Below, one piece after another: positions 34,425-44,524 of a stretch of 64,000 nucleotides of DNA. Source of the stretch: Granulosicoccus sp045106855. Its GTDB lineage: Bacteria > Pseudomonadota > Gammaproteobacteria > Granulosicoccales > Granulosicoccaceae. Under the pieces are notes generated by a model. It was not told the DNA's origin and did not search any database. It worked only from the letters and a program-made list of their open reading frames with translations. Location: contig JBGCFI010000036.1 in NCBI GenBank assembly GCA_045106855.1, positions 62,001-126,000 on the forward strand, in the 5' to 3' direction. The stretch's first letter is position 1; every line of letters starts with the position of its first letter. The position numbers and the translations under genes were made by a program.

Positions 34425-35072
34425 ATGCAAGAATTTAAAAAAATGACCGGCAAAGCGGTGCCATTGTCACGCGCTAATGTAGACACCGATGCCATCATTC
34501 CAAAGCAGTTTCTCAAATCCATCAAGCGTTCAGGATTTGGCGTCAACTTGTTCGATGAGTGGCGTTACCTGGATGCAGGATATCCTGGTCAGGATCCCAC
34601 GACTCGTCAGCCGAACCCTGATTTTGTTCTTAACAAAGCACGTTACGCAGGCGCTCAGGTATTGATTGCCGGTGAAAATTTCGGTTGCGGTTCATCTCGC
34701 GAGCATGCGGTCTGGGCGTTGGATGACTACGGTATCAGAAGCGTTATAGCTCCGGGTTTTGCAGACATTTTTCATAACAACTCGTTCAAGAGCGGGTTGC
34801 TACCTATTGTTCTGGAAAAAAACATCGTCGAAAAACTGGCTGCTGAGTGCGAAGCGAGTGAAGGCTACGCCCTGACGATCGATCTCGTGGAGCAGAGTGT
34901 AACTACACCTGGTGGTGAGGTATTCAAGTTTGAAGTGGACAGCTTCCGAAAACACTGTTTGCTTAACGGATTTGATGATATCGAACTTACCCTGCAACAA
35001 CGATTTCGTATCGAGGAGTACGAAGCCAGTCGCCGACAGTCTGCGCCCTGGTTGTTCGATTCTCCCTCATGA
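34425..35072 (+). CDS. leuD: 3-isopropylmalate dehydratase small subunit
   Basis: 215 residues with the swivel-domain signatures NVDTDAIIPKQFL near the N-terminus and GENFGCGSSREHA near residues 84-96, which contacts substrate. It is the partner of LeuC. AGGAG lies six bases before the ATG. The stop overlaps the next start by four bases. Confidence 0.97.
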   Translation: MQEFKKMTGKAVPLSRANVDTDAIIPKQFLKSIKRSGFGVNLFDEWRYLDAGYPGQDPTTRQPNPDFVLNKARYAGAQVLIAGENFGCGSSREHAVWALDDYGIRSVIAPGFADIFHNNSFKSGLLPIVLEKNIVEKLAAECEASEGYALTIDLVEQSVTTPGGEVFKFEVDSFRKHCLLNGFDDIELTLQQRFRIEEYEASRRQSAPWLFDSPS

Positions 35073-35722
35073 AGTTAGTTATCGGTAACAAGAACTATTC
35101 GTCCTGGTCATTGCGACCCTGGATACTGATGCATCATGCCAGGCTCGATTTTGAAGAGATCAATGTCGCACTGTTCACAGAGCATGGAGCCAGTCTTATA
35201 GAGAAGTGGTGTCCGGCAAAACGTGTACCTGTTTTGCACGATGGGCCATTGGTGTTGTGGGATTCGCTGGCAATTTGCGAATATATAGCCGATAAAGTGA
35301 CAAACATCTCACTTTGGCCAGAACGATCTGATGAACGCGCTCGTGCGAGGGCGTTAAGCGCTGAAATGCATGCAGGTTTTGCTGACATGCGGCGAGCTAT
35401 GCCAATGAATTGCAGGCGTGTTGTCGAAGGATTCAGGCCACCCCTTGAGGTTCAGATTGATATCAATCGTATTGTGCAGTTGTTCGAGGATGCCCTTCAA
35501 CAAAGTGGTGGACCTTGGTTGTTCGGTCACTATACGGTGGCCGATGCCATGTACGCACCCGTTGCCTCGCGATTTCACACTTATAAGATAAAGGTGCCAG
35601 TGCTCTCTCAAGGATACATTGAGCGAACTCTGAACGATGCACCTATGCAGGACTGGTATGCAGCTGCCCGTCTTGAAACCGCCGTTATTGCCAAATCAGA
35701 GATTCAAGATGTCGTCGAATAG
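35069..35722 (+). CDS. Glutathione S-transferase inserted in the leu operon
   Basis: 217 residues. The thioredoxin-like N-terminal domain begins NKNYSSWSLRPWI, as in the YfcF-like GST group, with the glutathione-contacting RVPVLHDG and the Asp-Ser pair (WDSLAI) near residues 65-68; a helical C-terminal domain follows. It overlaps leuD by four bases and leuB by 14, so it is fully embedded in the leucine operon. Family members do glutathione conjugation or peroxide reduction; a role in leucine synthesis is not known. Confidence 0.9.
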   Translation: MKLVIGNKNYSSWSLRPWILMHHARLDFEEINVALFTEHGASLIEKWCPAKRVPVLHDGPLVLWDSLAICEYIADKVTNISLWPERSDERARARALSAEMHAGFADMRRAMPMNCRRVVEGFRPPLEVQIDINRIVQLFEDALQQSGGPWLFGHYTVADAMYAPVASRFHTYKIKVPVLSQGYIERTLNDAPMQDWYAAARLETAVIAKSEIQDVVE

Positions 35723-36803
35723 AAAAATAGTTGTGTTGCCCGGTGATGGAATCGGGCCGGAAATCATAACCGAAGCCAAACGGGTGCTGGATGCCGTCAA
35801 CACGAGTCATGCGCTCGGGCTTACCACTCGCACCTGCGTGTTTGGTGGCGCTGCGTATGATGAGACAGGGCGGCCTTTGCCCGATGAAACTTTGACTGCT
35901 TGTCGGGAAGCTGACGCGATTCTGTTGGGTTCCATCGGTGGCCCTCAATACGATGTAGCACCGCGTGACCTCAGGCCCGAGCGTGGGTTGTTGCAGTTGC
36001 GCTCAGAATTAAAACTGTTCGCCAACCTGCGCCCTGCAATGCTCTATCCGGAACTGGCTGCGGCCTCGTCGTTAAAAGCCGAGCTGGTTGCCGGTCTCGA
36101 TCTGATGATCTTGCGTGAGTTAACCGGAGGTATTTATTTTGGACAACCGCGTGGCATCGAGGAGCGTGAAGGTGAGCGTGTTGGCTTCAATACCATGGTT
36201 TACAAAGAGTCTGAAATCAGACGCATTGGTGTGCGCGCGTTTGAGATTGCGCGTCAGCGGGGCTCGCGGCTCTGCTCGGTGGATAAAGCCAATGTACTGG
36301 AGGTCTCAGAACTCTGGCGGGAAGTAATGATCGATGTAGCGCGGGACTATCCGGATGTAGAATTGACCCATATGTATGTCGACAATGCGGCGATGCAACT
36401 TATTCGTGCTCCCAAGCAATTCGATGTCATGGTTACCAGCAACCTGTTTGGTGACATATTGTCGGATGCCGCTGCCATGCTCACAGGTTCCATTGGCATG
36501 CTGCCTTCTGCCTCGCTTGATGCCCAGGGAAAAGGGATGTACGAACCCATACATGGCTCAGCACCGGATATTTCTGGCAAAGGGGTTGCCAATCCTTTAG
36601 CGACTATTCTCTCAGTCGCGATGATGCTGCGTTACACGTTAGATGAAGTGGCAGCGGCCGATGCCATCGATGTAGCTGTGTCTTCGGTAATCACGCAAGG
36701 TTACCGTTGTGCAGATATCGCAGCCGGAGCATCGGGTGAGAAAGTAGTTGGTACGACACAAATGGGTGATGCTGTCATGGCAGCCCTGCAAGCGGAAGCA
36801 TAA
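35709..36803 (+). CDS. leuB: 3-isopropylmalate dehydrogenase
   Basis: 364 residues from ATG 35709 (MSSNRKIVVLPGDGIGPEI), the usual family start; the start lies inside the GST gene. Conserved segments include LRPERGLLQLRSELKLFANLRP, the ELTGGIYFG loop, THMYVDNAAMQLI and the NAD-binding PIHGSAPDI. It oxidatively decarboxylates 3-isopropylmalate to 2-oxoisocaproate. asd follows after five bases. Confidence 0.97.
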   Translation: MSSNRKIVVLPGDGIGPEIITEAKRVLDAVNTSHALGLTTRTCVFGGAAYDETGRPLPDETLTACREADAILLGSIGGPQYDVAPRDLRPERGLLQLRSELKLFANLRPAMLYPELAAASSLKAELVAGLDLMILRELTGGIYFGQPRGIEEREGERVGFNTMVYKESEIRRIGVRAFEIARQRGSRLCSVDKANVLEVSELWREVMIDVARDYPDVELTHMYVDNAAMQLIRAPKQFDVMVTSNLFGDILSDAAAMLTGSIGMLPSASLDAQGKGMYEPIHGSAPDISGKGVANPLATILSVAMMLRYTLDEVAAADAIDVAVSSVITQGYRCADIAAGASGEKVVGTTQMGDAVMAALQAEA

Positions 36804-36808
36804 TTGTA

Positions 36809-37831
36809 ATGAGCAAGACTTATGACGTTGCTGTCGTTGGCGCAACTGGCGCTGTTGGTGAAACCATTCTGGAAATTCTGGCGGAGCGAAAGTTTCCGGT
36901 GGGTAATGTTTATCCTCTGGCAAGTTCACGATCAGCTGGGAAGCGTGTCTCCTTTGGTGATAAACAGCTTGTGGTTCAGGATCTTGATACGTTTGATTTC
37001 AAACAAGTGCAGATCGGCTTGTTTTCTCCGGGTGCATCCGTTTCAAAAATATATGCACCTAAAGCTGCGGCAGCGGGGTGTGTTGTTATCGATAACACCT
37101 CGCAGTTCCGCTATGACGACGATAAACCATTGATCGTGCCCGAAGTGAACGCTCATGCCATCTCACGCTATAAAGACACCAATATAATTGCCAACCCTAA
37201 CTGTTCCACTATTCAGATGCTGGTGGCACTAAAGCCGCTTCATGATGCTTTTACGGTAACCCGGGTCAATGTATGTACCTATCAGGCTGTATCCGGCACC
37301 GGCAAAGAGGCAATTGAAGAGCTGGGCAGCCAGACAGCAAGGTTGTTGAACGGATTACCTGTTGAGCCAGTGGTTTATCCCACCCAGATTGCATTTAACG
37401 CCATCCCGCATATTGATGAATTTCAGGACAACGGTTATACAAAGGAAGAAATGAAAATGGTTTGGGAAACACGCAAGATCATGGAAGATGACTCGATCGC
37501 CGTTAACCCGACATGTGTCAGGATTCCGGTGTTTTTCGGGCATTCTGAAGCGCTGCATATTGAGACTGCAAAACCTGTTTCTGCAGTTCAGGCCCGAGAA
37601 TTGCTCAGTGAATCTCCAGGAGTGGTTGTGATGGATGAGCGAAAAGCTGGAGGCTATCCCACTGCAGTGACCGAATCAGCGGGTAATGATGCGGTTTATG
37701 TTGGTCGGATTCGCGAAGATATCAGCATCGAAAATGGCCTGAATTTCTGGGTTGTTTCGGACAACGTTCGCAAAGGGGCAGCGCTCAATAGCGTACAAAT
37801 CGCTGAATGTCTTGTTCAGGACCACTTGTAA
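36809..37831 (+). CDS. asd: Aspartate-semialdehyde dehydrogenase
   Basis: 340 residues. The NADP-binding GATGAVGETI is at residues 11-20 and the catalytic Cys132 is in NPNCSTIQ; the later HSEALHIE motif carries an active-site His. The enzyme reduces aspartyl phosphate to the semialdehyde for lysine, threonine, methionine and diaminopimelate. The leuB-asd-fimV order is standard in Gammaproteobacteria such as Pseudomonas. Confidence 0.97.
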   Translation: MSKTYDVAVVGATGAVGETILEILAERKFPVGNVYPLASSRSAGKRVSFGDKQLVVQDLDTFDFKQVQIGLFSPGASVSKIYAPKAAAAGCVVIDNTSQFRYDDDKPLIVPEVNAHAISRYKDTNIIANPNCSTIQMLVALKPLHDAFTVTRVNVCTYQAVSGTGKEAIEELGSQTARLLNGLPVEPVVYPTQIAFNAIPHIDEFQDNGYTKEEMKMVWETRKIMEDDSIAVNPTCVRIPVFFGHSEALHIETAKPVSAVQARELLSESPGVVVMDERKAGGYPTAVTESAGNDAVYVGRIREDISIENGLNFWVVSDNVRKGAALNSVQIAECLVQDHL

Positions 37832-37840
37832 ACGCTGATC

Positions 37841-37871
37841 TATAGAGCAATTGGTGCGATAATTGTCTATA
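37841..37871 (+). other. Imperfect hairpin between asd and fimV
   Basis: TATAGAgCAATT (37841-37852) pairs with AATTGTCTATA (37861-37871) with one bulged G and an 8-base loop. A TAAAAT (37884-37889) close to the -10 consensus follows. It may be an operator or attenuator of fimV; there is no T run for a terminator. Confidence 0.3.
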
Positions 37872-37964
37872 TACAGCATTTGTTAAAATTAACATCGTGA
37901 TGTCAAGGTCCGTTTAACACTAGCGGCTAAGGCTTTGACAGGACGATCGAGTGGGACTCAATAC

Positions 37965-40900
37965 GTGCGAAAACTAGCGACGGCGGCAGCGGTAAGCCTT
38001 GCATTATCTTCAGGTGGTGCTTTTGGTCTCGGACTGGGCGATATCGAGATGCAATCTGCTCTCAATCAACCGATGGATGCGGAAATACCACTGACTTCAG
38101 TTAGACCGGGCGAACTCGACGGTATGATAGTGCAGCTGGCATCGGCAGAAGCCTTTGCTCGTGCAGGTATAGAAAGATCAGCCGTGCTTACTGACCTCAG
38201 TTTTACCGTAGACCAGAGCTCAGGTACTCCGGTAATAAAAATCGTAAGCGCACGACCAGTGGTCGAACCTTTTCTGAATTTTCTACTGGAAGTGGATTGG
38301 CCTCAAGGTCGTATGGTTCGTGAATACACCGTATTATTGGACCCCCCGGTTTTCATGACTCCCAGCGCGAGCGAGCGAAATACTGCAGCTGATCAACCTG
38401 CGATCCTGCAGTCTGGTGAGGCTGCCCTTGTCGCTCCAACGCCCATCGAACGCAATGTTGACTTACTCGAAGAAGGGATCGAAATTGATCTTGGTGAGCT
38501 TGAGGATGCCACTCCTGAAGAGGTGCTGTCTCTGGATGAAGCGACGGCACTTAACCCGATTGATAGTGAGGGTGAGATCGTATCTCTGGATGGTTTGTCT
38601 GATGAAGCATTGCTTTCCGGTGGTGCAGGTATCGCATCGGATGCTGTTAGTGATTCCGCGGCCACGATTGGTAATGATTTAGCCGATGGTGATGTTGTGT
38701 CATTAACAGATCTTGGTGCTCCAAATATTGAAGCCGAAGCACAACGAGAGGCTGAGGCTCTGGAAGTATTCAGTCTCGATGATATTCAGGTAGAGACAGT
38801 TGGCTCTACTGAAGAAATTACCGATACCGTTGTTGTTGGTGAAGACGGCTTGCTGGTAGACAACAACGACATCGCCGCTAGTGTCACTGAGCTGGCGTCA
38901 GACAATGAAAGTGTTGATGATGGGTCTACTATCGTTTCACTCGATGGCATAGAAGAAACTGTTGCGCCCGCCGCCGATATTCAGAGTTCTGGCGATGCGA
39001 CGGTAACGGTAGGTGATGGAGATACACTATTTGAAATCGCACGTGACACTGCGCCTTCAGGTGTTTCTGTACAACAGATGATGATGGCCATGCTGGCCGC
39101 TAACGAATCTGCATTTATAAACCGGAACATCAATCTGGTTAGATCTGGTGCGATTCTCAGAATCCCCGATGGTGATGACGCTTCAAGCCTGACACAGACA
39201 CAAGCTATTGCAGCGATCAGTGATCAAAATCGATTGTGGCAGGATTATCGTGACAACTTGCGTGCTACCGCAGGTACTCAGGTTGCGCAGACCATTGCAC
39301 CTGATTCGGATACGCAGCAAGCTGATGCTCAGTCGTCAGATGATGTGCCATCCGACAACACAGAACAGTCTCTCGATACTGCAGCGCTGGAGACGGACTT
39401 ATCAATTGATGGATTGTCAGACGAGGCCCGGGCAATTCTGGACAACGCACGAAACGAAATTCTTAATGGCGAAGAACTGAAAATTGTTGCCGACAACTCG
39501 CCTAGCAGTACAACAGCCAGTGCTACCGCAGATGAAACTACTGATAGTGAAGCCGCGCGTATTGGCGAAGTTAACCGGCAGATTCAGTTAACTCGTGAAG
39601 AGCTCTCGGCAACACGACTGGCTAGCACTGAACTGGCAGACAAGGCCAGCGAGTTGCAGAATACAACCGACAGTCTGGATGCCATGGTATCACTGCGACA
39701 GAACGAGGTAGCCCGGCTGGAGCAGCAGCTGATTGATGCTAAACAAGCTGCCGAGGAGCAGGCACAACGGGAAGCTGAACAGGCTGCAAAAGAACTTGCA
39801 GAAGCTGAGCAGGCGGCAAAAGAACTCGCAGAAGCTGAAAAGGCTGCAGCTGATGCTGCACGAGAAGCTGAACAAGCTTTGGACGATGCGGCACGTGAAG
39901 CCGAACAAGCTGCCACCGATGCGGCAACAGAAGCCGGGGAAACAGCTGAAGAAGTTGCAAGTGAGGCAGAAGGTGCTGAAGACGCGGCAACCGATCTGGC
40001 AGATGAGGTGGCGACGGAAGCTGAGACGGCAGTCGATGCTGTCGCAGAGTCTGGTACTAACGCTCTCACTGAAGCTGGTGAAACTCTTGGAGAGGTTGAA
40101 CTCTTGGCCTCAGACGAGAATGAAGGCGCGGCAACAGACACATCAGCAGAGGCAGTTGATACGGATGCCGCTGAAGCTGCCGACACCGAGGCGCTCGCTG
40201 TTACTGCGCCGGTCACTGAAGTTAAAAGCTGGTATCAGGAATTCCTGGACGATCCCAAGCGCATGGCTATTGCAGGTGTCGGTGGATTGGGTTTGCTAGG
40301 TGTACTGGGGACCCTCCTGTTCCGACGCAAGCGCCGCGCTCCTGAAGAGTCTCTTGAAGAGATGATTGCAAAAGCTGAGGTCAATGACGGTGCACCTGCT
40401 GCACCCGATACCCAGGCTGTCGTCGCTGCAAGTAACCTGGATGACACGTCTGCCTTTTCCGCTACCTCAGCAGCGACAATCGCTCTGGATGAAAAATCTG
40501 ACGATGCTGTCGATGAAATGGACAACGCTTTTGCTGAAAGTGTGGTTGAAACAGATACCAGTTCACACGCGTTCGGTGCTTCTGATGATGCCAACACTCT
40601 TCCGGCCGCTGGTAGCGAAGTCGGGGCAGATGCACTCGACAAAGATGACACTATCTCCGAGGTAGACGTGTACCTCGCATACGGTTTACATGGACAAGCT
40701 GAAGAATTGTTGACCAAGGCAATTGAACGCAAACCAGAGAGTGCCGAGTACGCAGGCAAATTGCTGCAAACCTATCATGCGCAAGGTAACGCTGACGCTT
40801 TCCACGCCAATGCCTCTGATTTCTACCAGCGCTTTGGTGGTGACGACAATCCTGAGTGGACTGCAATAGCCAAGATGGGTGCTGAGCTCAATCCTGAAGA

Positions 40901-41639
40901 TCCATTGTATAAAGCTCCTCCAAGTTTGATATCTCAGGTCTCTTCCGGTAGCGCTGACCTGTCAACGATGGGAGATGATGACTTTACCGCCAGTGAAGGG
41001 GCGGATGACATTGGAAGCGTGAGTCGTGATTTCGGCTCGGTAGGTCCTGCCACTGATTTGAAAGAAAACGACTCCGAACTGATGATGGATGCGAGTCTGG
41101 ATCCGGCGTTTGCATTCGATGAAGGGGATCTGGAGGCCACGGGTGATTTCTCGGCAATAGCCAACGAACTGGCTTCGGACGATGACGATGGAAGCATAGA
41201 TTTTCCCGGATTGGATGATGTAGGCAGTGCCGCTAATGAGGCGCTCGAAGACGAGGTTGCGTCTGGTGACGGCACAGTGCTGGACGATGCGCTCTCCATA
41301 GATGAGCTGGACGGGCTAAGCGAGTCAGTAGATGATCTGACGCTTGATCTTGACCAACTTTCTGGTGAGCTGGAACTGGACAGTGCGGAGTTATTGAGTT
41401 CTGACCTGAGTGATCTCGAAATTCCTGATCTCAGTGCCGACAACGAACTGTTGCTCGATTCTTCCGGAGCTCTGGGTGATAATGACGGGGATGAGATGGA
41501 CACAATGATGGACCTTGCAAAGGCCTATATTGATATGGGTGATAAGGATTCCGCCAGCAGCGCACTGGACGAAATCGTCAAGAGTGGTAACCCCGAGCAA
41601 GTTACTGAAGCAGAAACATTGCTCAGAAAGATTTCCTGA
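37965..41639 (+). CDS. fimV: FimV/HubP-type polar hub protein
   Basis: About 1224 residues from GTG 37965, chosen because a clean signal peptide (RKLATAAAVSLALSSGGAFG) follows and GAGTGGG lies upstream; TTG 37935 would add ten residues. Order: FimV N-terminal domain (LGLGDIEMQSALNQPMDAEIPL..), acidic region with repeated VSLD(G/D) motifs, a peptidoglycan-binding LysM (TVGDGDTLFEIA, near 345-400), an Ala/Glu-rich coiled coil (about 540-690), one membrane helix (MAIAGVGGLGLLGVLGTLLF) with RRKRR stop, then a very acidic cytoplasmic part with TPR-like FimV C-terminal repeat. FimV organises the pole and supports type IV pilus function. Confidence 0.94.
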   Translation: MRKLATAAAVSLALSSGGAFGLGLGDIEMQSALNQPMDAEIPLTSVRPGELDGMIVQLASAEAFARAGIERSAVLTDLSFTVDQSSGTPVIKIVSARPVVEPFLNFLLEVDWPQGRMVREYTVLLDPPVFMTPSASERNTAADQPAILQSGEAALVAPTPIERNVDLLEEGIEIDLGELEDATPEEVLSLDEATALNPIDSEGEIVSLDGLSDEALLSGGAGIASDAVSDSAATIGNDLADGDVVSLTDLGAPNIEAEAQREAEALEVFSLDDIQVETVGSTEEITDTVVVGEDGLLVDNNDIAASVTELASDNESVDDGSTIVSLDGIEETVAPAADIQSSGDATVTVGDGDTLFEIARDTAPSGVSVQQMMMAMLAANESAFINRNINLVRSGAILRIPDGDDASSLTQTQAIAAISDQNRLWQDYRDNLRATAGTQVAQTIAPDSDTQQADAQSSDDVPSDNTEQSLDTAALETDLSIDGLSDEARAILDNARNEILNGEELKIVADNSPSSTTASATADETTDSEAARIGEVNRQIQLTREELSATRLASTELADKASELQNTTDSLDAMVSLRQNEVARLEQQLIDAKQAAEEQAQREAEQAAKELAEAEQAAKELAEAEKAAADAAREAEQALDDAAREAEQAATDAATEAGETAEEVASEAEGAEDAATDLADEVATEAETAVDAVAESGTNALTEAGETLGEVELLASDENEGAATDTSAEAVDTDAAEAADTEALAVTAPVTEVKSWYQEFLDDPKRMAIAGVGGLGLLGVLGTLLFRRKRRAPEESLEEMIAKAEVNDGAPAAPDTQAVVAASNLDDTSAFSATSAATIALDEKSDDAVDEMDNAFAESVVETDTSSHAFGASDDANTLPAAGSEVGADALDKDDTISEVDVYLAYGLHGQAEELLTKAIERKPESAEYAGKLLQTYHAQGNADAFHANASDFYQRFGGDDNPEWTAIAKMGAELNPEDPLYKAPPSLISQVSSGSADLSTMGDDDFTASEGADDIGSVSRDFGSVGPATDLKENDSELMMDASLDPAFAFDEGDLEATGDFSAIANELASDDDDGSIDFPGLDDVGSAANEALEDEVASGDGTVLDDALSIDELDGLSESVDDLTLDLDQLSGELELDSAELLSSDLSDLEIPDLSADNELLLDSSGALGDNDGDEMDTMMDLAKAYIDMGDKDSASSALDEIVKSGNPEQVTEAETLLRKIS

Positions 41640-41730
41640 TGTTCAACTCGTCGGCTAACGTATCGTACTAACGTCCTGTCAGCGGAAAATCTGCTTGCTG
41701 GATATCACATAAATCACCAGGTCTGATTTG

Positions 41731-42525
41731 GTGTCAAAAAAAATAGCCCTTGCCGTTGAGTATGACGGTAAGGGCTTTTGTGGTTGGCAACGCCAGCCCC
41801 ATTGCCATTCGGTCCAGGCAGAGCTTGAAAACGCGCTCAGCATTATTGCCTGCACGCCCATAACCGTTTATTGCGCCGGGCGCACTGATACGGGAGTGCA
41901 CGCTATGGCTCAGGTCGTACACTTCGAAACCGACGTCGACAGACCATTGAGAGCCTGGAGTTTTGGCGTTAACTCGCATCTGGACAAACGCGTATCAGTA
42001 CACTGGGCTAAATCAATGCCCGATCACTTCCACGCACGTTTTTCGGCCCTTGATCGCAGTTATCGGTATACGCTTCTTAATCGCGCTACGCGCCCCGGCT
42101 ATCAGGCGGGTACCCTGGGCTGGGAAAGAATCCCGCTAGATGCGGAACGAATGCATGAGGCGGCACAATCTCTACTTGGTGAGCACGATTTCAGTAGCTT
42201 TCGCTCATCCGAATGCCAGGCAAATCATGCGCTTCGATATTTGAAGCGACTCAGTGTCTGTCGCCAACAGGATCGAATCGTTATTGAAGTGACCGCGAAC
42301 GGGTTTCTGCACAATATGGTCAGAATTCTGACAGGATGTCTGCTTGCCATTGGTCGAGGGGATAAGCCGATAAGCTGGATGGCGGAGCTATTAAATGCTC
42401 AAGATCGCACCCTGGCGGGTGTAACCGCTCCGCCTAACGGGCTCTGTTTTCTTCAACCCGGCTATCCTCCAGAGTTTGGTGTACCGGATTTCGAAAGCAG
42501 CAGAATCAACCCCTGGCATCCCTAA
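41731..42525 (+). CDS. truA: tRNA pseudouridine(38-40) synthase
   Basis: 264 residues from GTG 41731 (MSKKIALAVEYDGKGFCGWQ); TTG 41728 directly before it is an alternative. The catalytic Asp53 is in the GRTDTGVHA motif. It modifies U38-U40 in the anticodon arm of many tRNAs. Placement between fimV and trpF is the conserved gammaproteobacterial order. Confidence 0.96.
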   Translation: MSKKIALAVEYDGKGFCGWQRQPHCHSVQAELENALSIIACTPITVYCAGRTDTGVHAMAQVVHFETDVDRPLRAWSFGVNSHLDKRVSVHWAKSMPDHFHARFSALDRSYRYTLLNRATRPGYQAGTLGWERIPLDAERMHEAAQSLLGEHDFSSFRSSECQANHALRYLKRLSVCRQQDRIVIEVTANGFLHNMVRILTGCLLAIGRGDKPISWMAELLNAQDRTLAGVTAPPNGLCFLQPGYPPEFGVPDFESSRINPWHP

Positions 42526-42628
42526 TCAGGCCAGCTAGAGACCCCCGATTCAGAGCCCGGCCTGGCCGTGCCCAGCGGCCGTAATTCGGCTCGACTCATC
42601 ACTCGGTCATCTGTTATTGTTGTGGGTT

Positions 42629-43285
42629 ATGAAGTCGCCACGTACACGGGTAAAAATTTGCGGAATCACACGTCTTGAAGACGCTCAGGCGGCCGACAGA
42701 CTGGGAGTTGATGCGCTGGGTTTTGTATTCGTTCCGGCGAGTAAACGTTATGTCAGTCCCATTGTTGCAGCTGACATTGCAGCACAATTGTCGCCTTTTG
42801 TGACGGTGGTCGGATTGTTCTTGAATGCCGACCAATCGACGGTTAACGATGCGTTAACAGCGTTGCCGGATATGGTGCCGCAGTTTCACGGACAAGAAAC
42901 AAGTGACTACTGCGATAGCTTCAATCGTCCTTACATCAAGGCACTGGGCGTTGGCAGCGATATTCCGTCGCGTGAGCGGCTACTCGAATACCGACGGGCA
43001 ACTGGTTTTTTGTTCGACAGTAACGAGCCAGGTGCGTTAGGTGGAACCGGCCACACGTTTGACTGGACACGGCTTGACGATAAAATTGACAAATCATTGA
43101 TATTGGCTGGCGGACTCAACGTACAAAATGTACGTGAAGCAATCATGCAGGTCGCACCGCAAGCGTTGGATGTCAGTACAGGTGTTGAGATTGCCAAGGG
43201 TGTCAAAGACCCACAGGTCATGCGGGAGTTTATTCGTGCGGTAGCCGATGCCGACGCAACAGTGAATCAACAGGAAATTGCATAA
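42629..43285 (+). CDS. trpF: Phosphoribosylanthranilate isomerase
   Basis: 218 residues from ATG 42629. The start KICGITRLEDA contains the catalytic Cys of TrpF, and VNVV-type barrel strands end in LAGGLNVQNV and LDVSTGVE, the phosphate-binding elements, including the general-acid Asp. It isomerises PRA to CdRP in tryptophan synthesis. It is a separate TrpF, not fused to TrpC, as in Pseudomonas. trpB starts three bases after its stop. Confidence 0.96.
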   Translation: MKSPRTRVKICGITRLEDAQAADRLGVDALGFVFVPASKRYVSPIVAADIAAQLSPFVTVVGLFLNADQSTVNDALTALPDMVPQFHGQETSDYCDSFNRPYIKALGVGSDIPSRERLLEYRRATGFLFDSNEPGALGGTGHTFDWTRLDDKIDKSLILAGGLNVQNVREAIMQVAPQALDVSTGVEIAKGVKDPQVMREFIRAVADADATVNQQEIA

Positions 43286-43288
43286 CAG

Positions 43289-44524
43289 ATGAATACAGCG
43301 ACGACGCCAGCGGACGCACAGGGCCTAGTGTCTGAGGAATATCCCGACAAGCATGGCCACTTTGGCATATACGGTGGAAGTTTCATTGCCGAAACTCTCA
43401 TGGATCCTGTTAGTGAGTTGCAGGAGGCTTACGAGAAATTCCGTAATGATCCTGAGTTCATTGCAGAGTTCGAATGGGAACTGAAAAATTTTGTCGGTAG
43501 ACCCAATCCCTTGTACCACGCGCGGCGCTGGTCGGAAGAGGGAGGGGGCGCGCAGATCTGGTTAAAGCGTGAGGATCTCAACCACACAGGCGCGCACAAG
43601 ATAAACAACACAGTAGGTCAGGCGCTACTCGCTCGACGAATGGGCAAGAAACGAATCATTGCCGAAACGGGGGCTGGTCAGCATGGAGTGGCTACTGCAA
43701 CTGTTTGTGCACGGTGGGGTATGGAGTGCATTGTTTACATGGGAGAGGAAGACATCGTGCGTCAGGCGCCCAACGTTTTCCGAATGAAGTTACTTGGTGC
43801 CAAGGTCGTGCCGGTAACCTCAGGATCACGCACGCTTAAAGATGCGCTTAATGAGGCCATGCGGGACTGGGTGGGGCATGTTGATGATACGTTCTACATT
43901 ATCGGGACAGCAGCTGGCCCGCACCCTTATCCGACTATGGTGCGCGACTTCAACAGTATTATCGGCCGTGAAATCAAGACGCAATCGCTGGAGCACATGG
44001 GCAAGTTGCCAGATATGGTTGTTGCCTGCGTTGGTGGCGGATCGAATGCCATCGGCGCGTTTCATCCTTTCCTGGATGATAAGGAGGTGCAACTCGTCGG
44101 TGTTGAGGCTGGTGGAGATGGATTGGAAACCGGCAGGCATGCGGCTCCGCTAAGTGCCGGAAAGCCAGGTGTTCTGCATGGCAACCGCACCTATCTGATG
44201 GAGGACGAGGCAGGACAAATCATAGAGACGCATAGCGTGTCTGCCGGTCTGGATTATCCAGGCGTCGGCCCAGAGCATGCATGGTTAAAGGACATCGGTC
44301 GTTGTCAGTATGTTGCCGCCACTGATACAGAAGCTCTTTATGCCACTCACAAACTTTGCCGCATAGAGGGTATTATTCCGGCGCTGGAATCTGCGCATGC
44401 GCTTGCCTACGCAGCGAAAGTCGCACCGTCGATGAGTCCGGACGTTAACATCGTCGTCAATCTTTCCGGCCGTGGTGACAAGGACATCAATACTCTGGCC
44501 GACATCGCAGGAATTACTTTGTGA
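43289..44524 (+). CDS. trpB: Tryptophan synthase beta chain
   Basis: 411 residues. The PLP-binding lysine (Lys104) is in NHTGAHKINN, the phosphate-binding loop is GGGSNAIG, and the catalytic Glu is in AETGAGQHG. It condenses indole with serine and works in an alpha2beta2 complex with TrpA. It overlaps trpA by four bases (GTGA), which favours equal production. Confidence 0.98.
   Translation: MNTATTPADAQGLVSEEYPDKHGHFGIYGGSFIAETLMDPVSELQEAYEKFRNDPEFIAEFEWELKNFVGRPNPLYHARRWSEEGGGAQIWLKREDLNHTGAHKINNTVGQALLARRMGKKRIIAETGAGQHGVATATVCARWGMECIVYMGEEDIVRQAPNVFRMKLLGAKVVPVTSGSRTLKDALNEAMRDWVGHVDDTFYIIGTAAGPHPYPTMVRDFNSIIGREIKTQSLEHMGKLPDMVVACVGGGSNAIGAFHPFLDDKEVQLVGVEAGGDGLETGRHAAPLSAGKPGVLHGNRTYLMEDEAGQIIETHSVSAGLDYPGVGPEHAWLKDIGRCQYVAATDTEALYATHKLCRIEGIIPALESAHALAYAAKVAPSMSPDVNIVVNLSGRGDKDINTLADIAGITL

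Noticed and set aside
39584..41503. Long minus-strand Ser/Ala-rich frames opposite fimV
   Set aside because: They are antisense shadows of acidic, Ala/Glu-rich codons; no start signals or family motifs.
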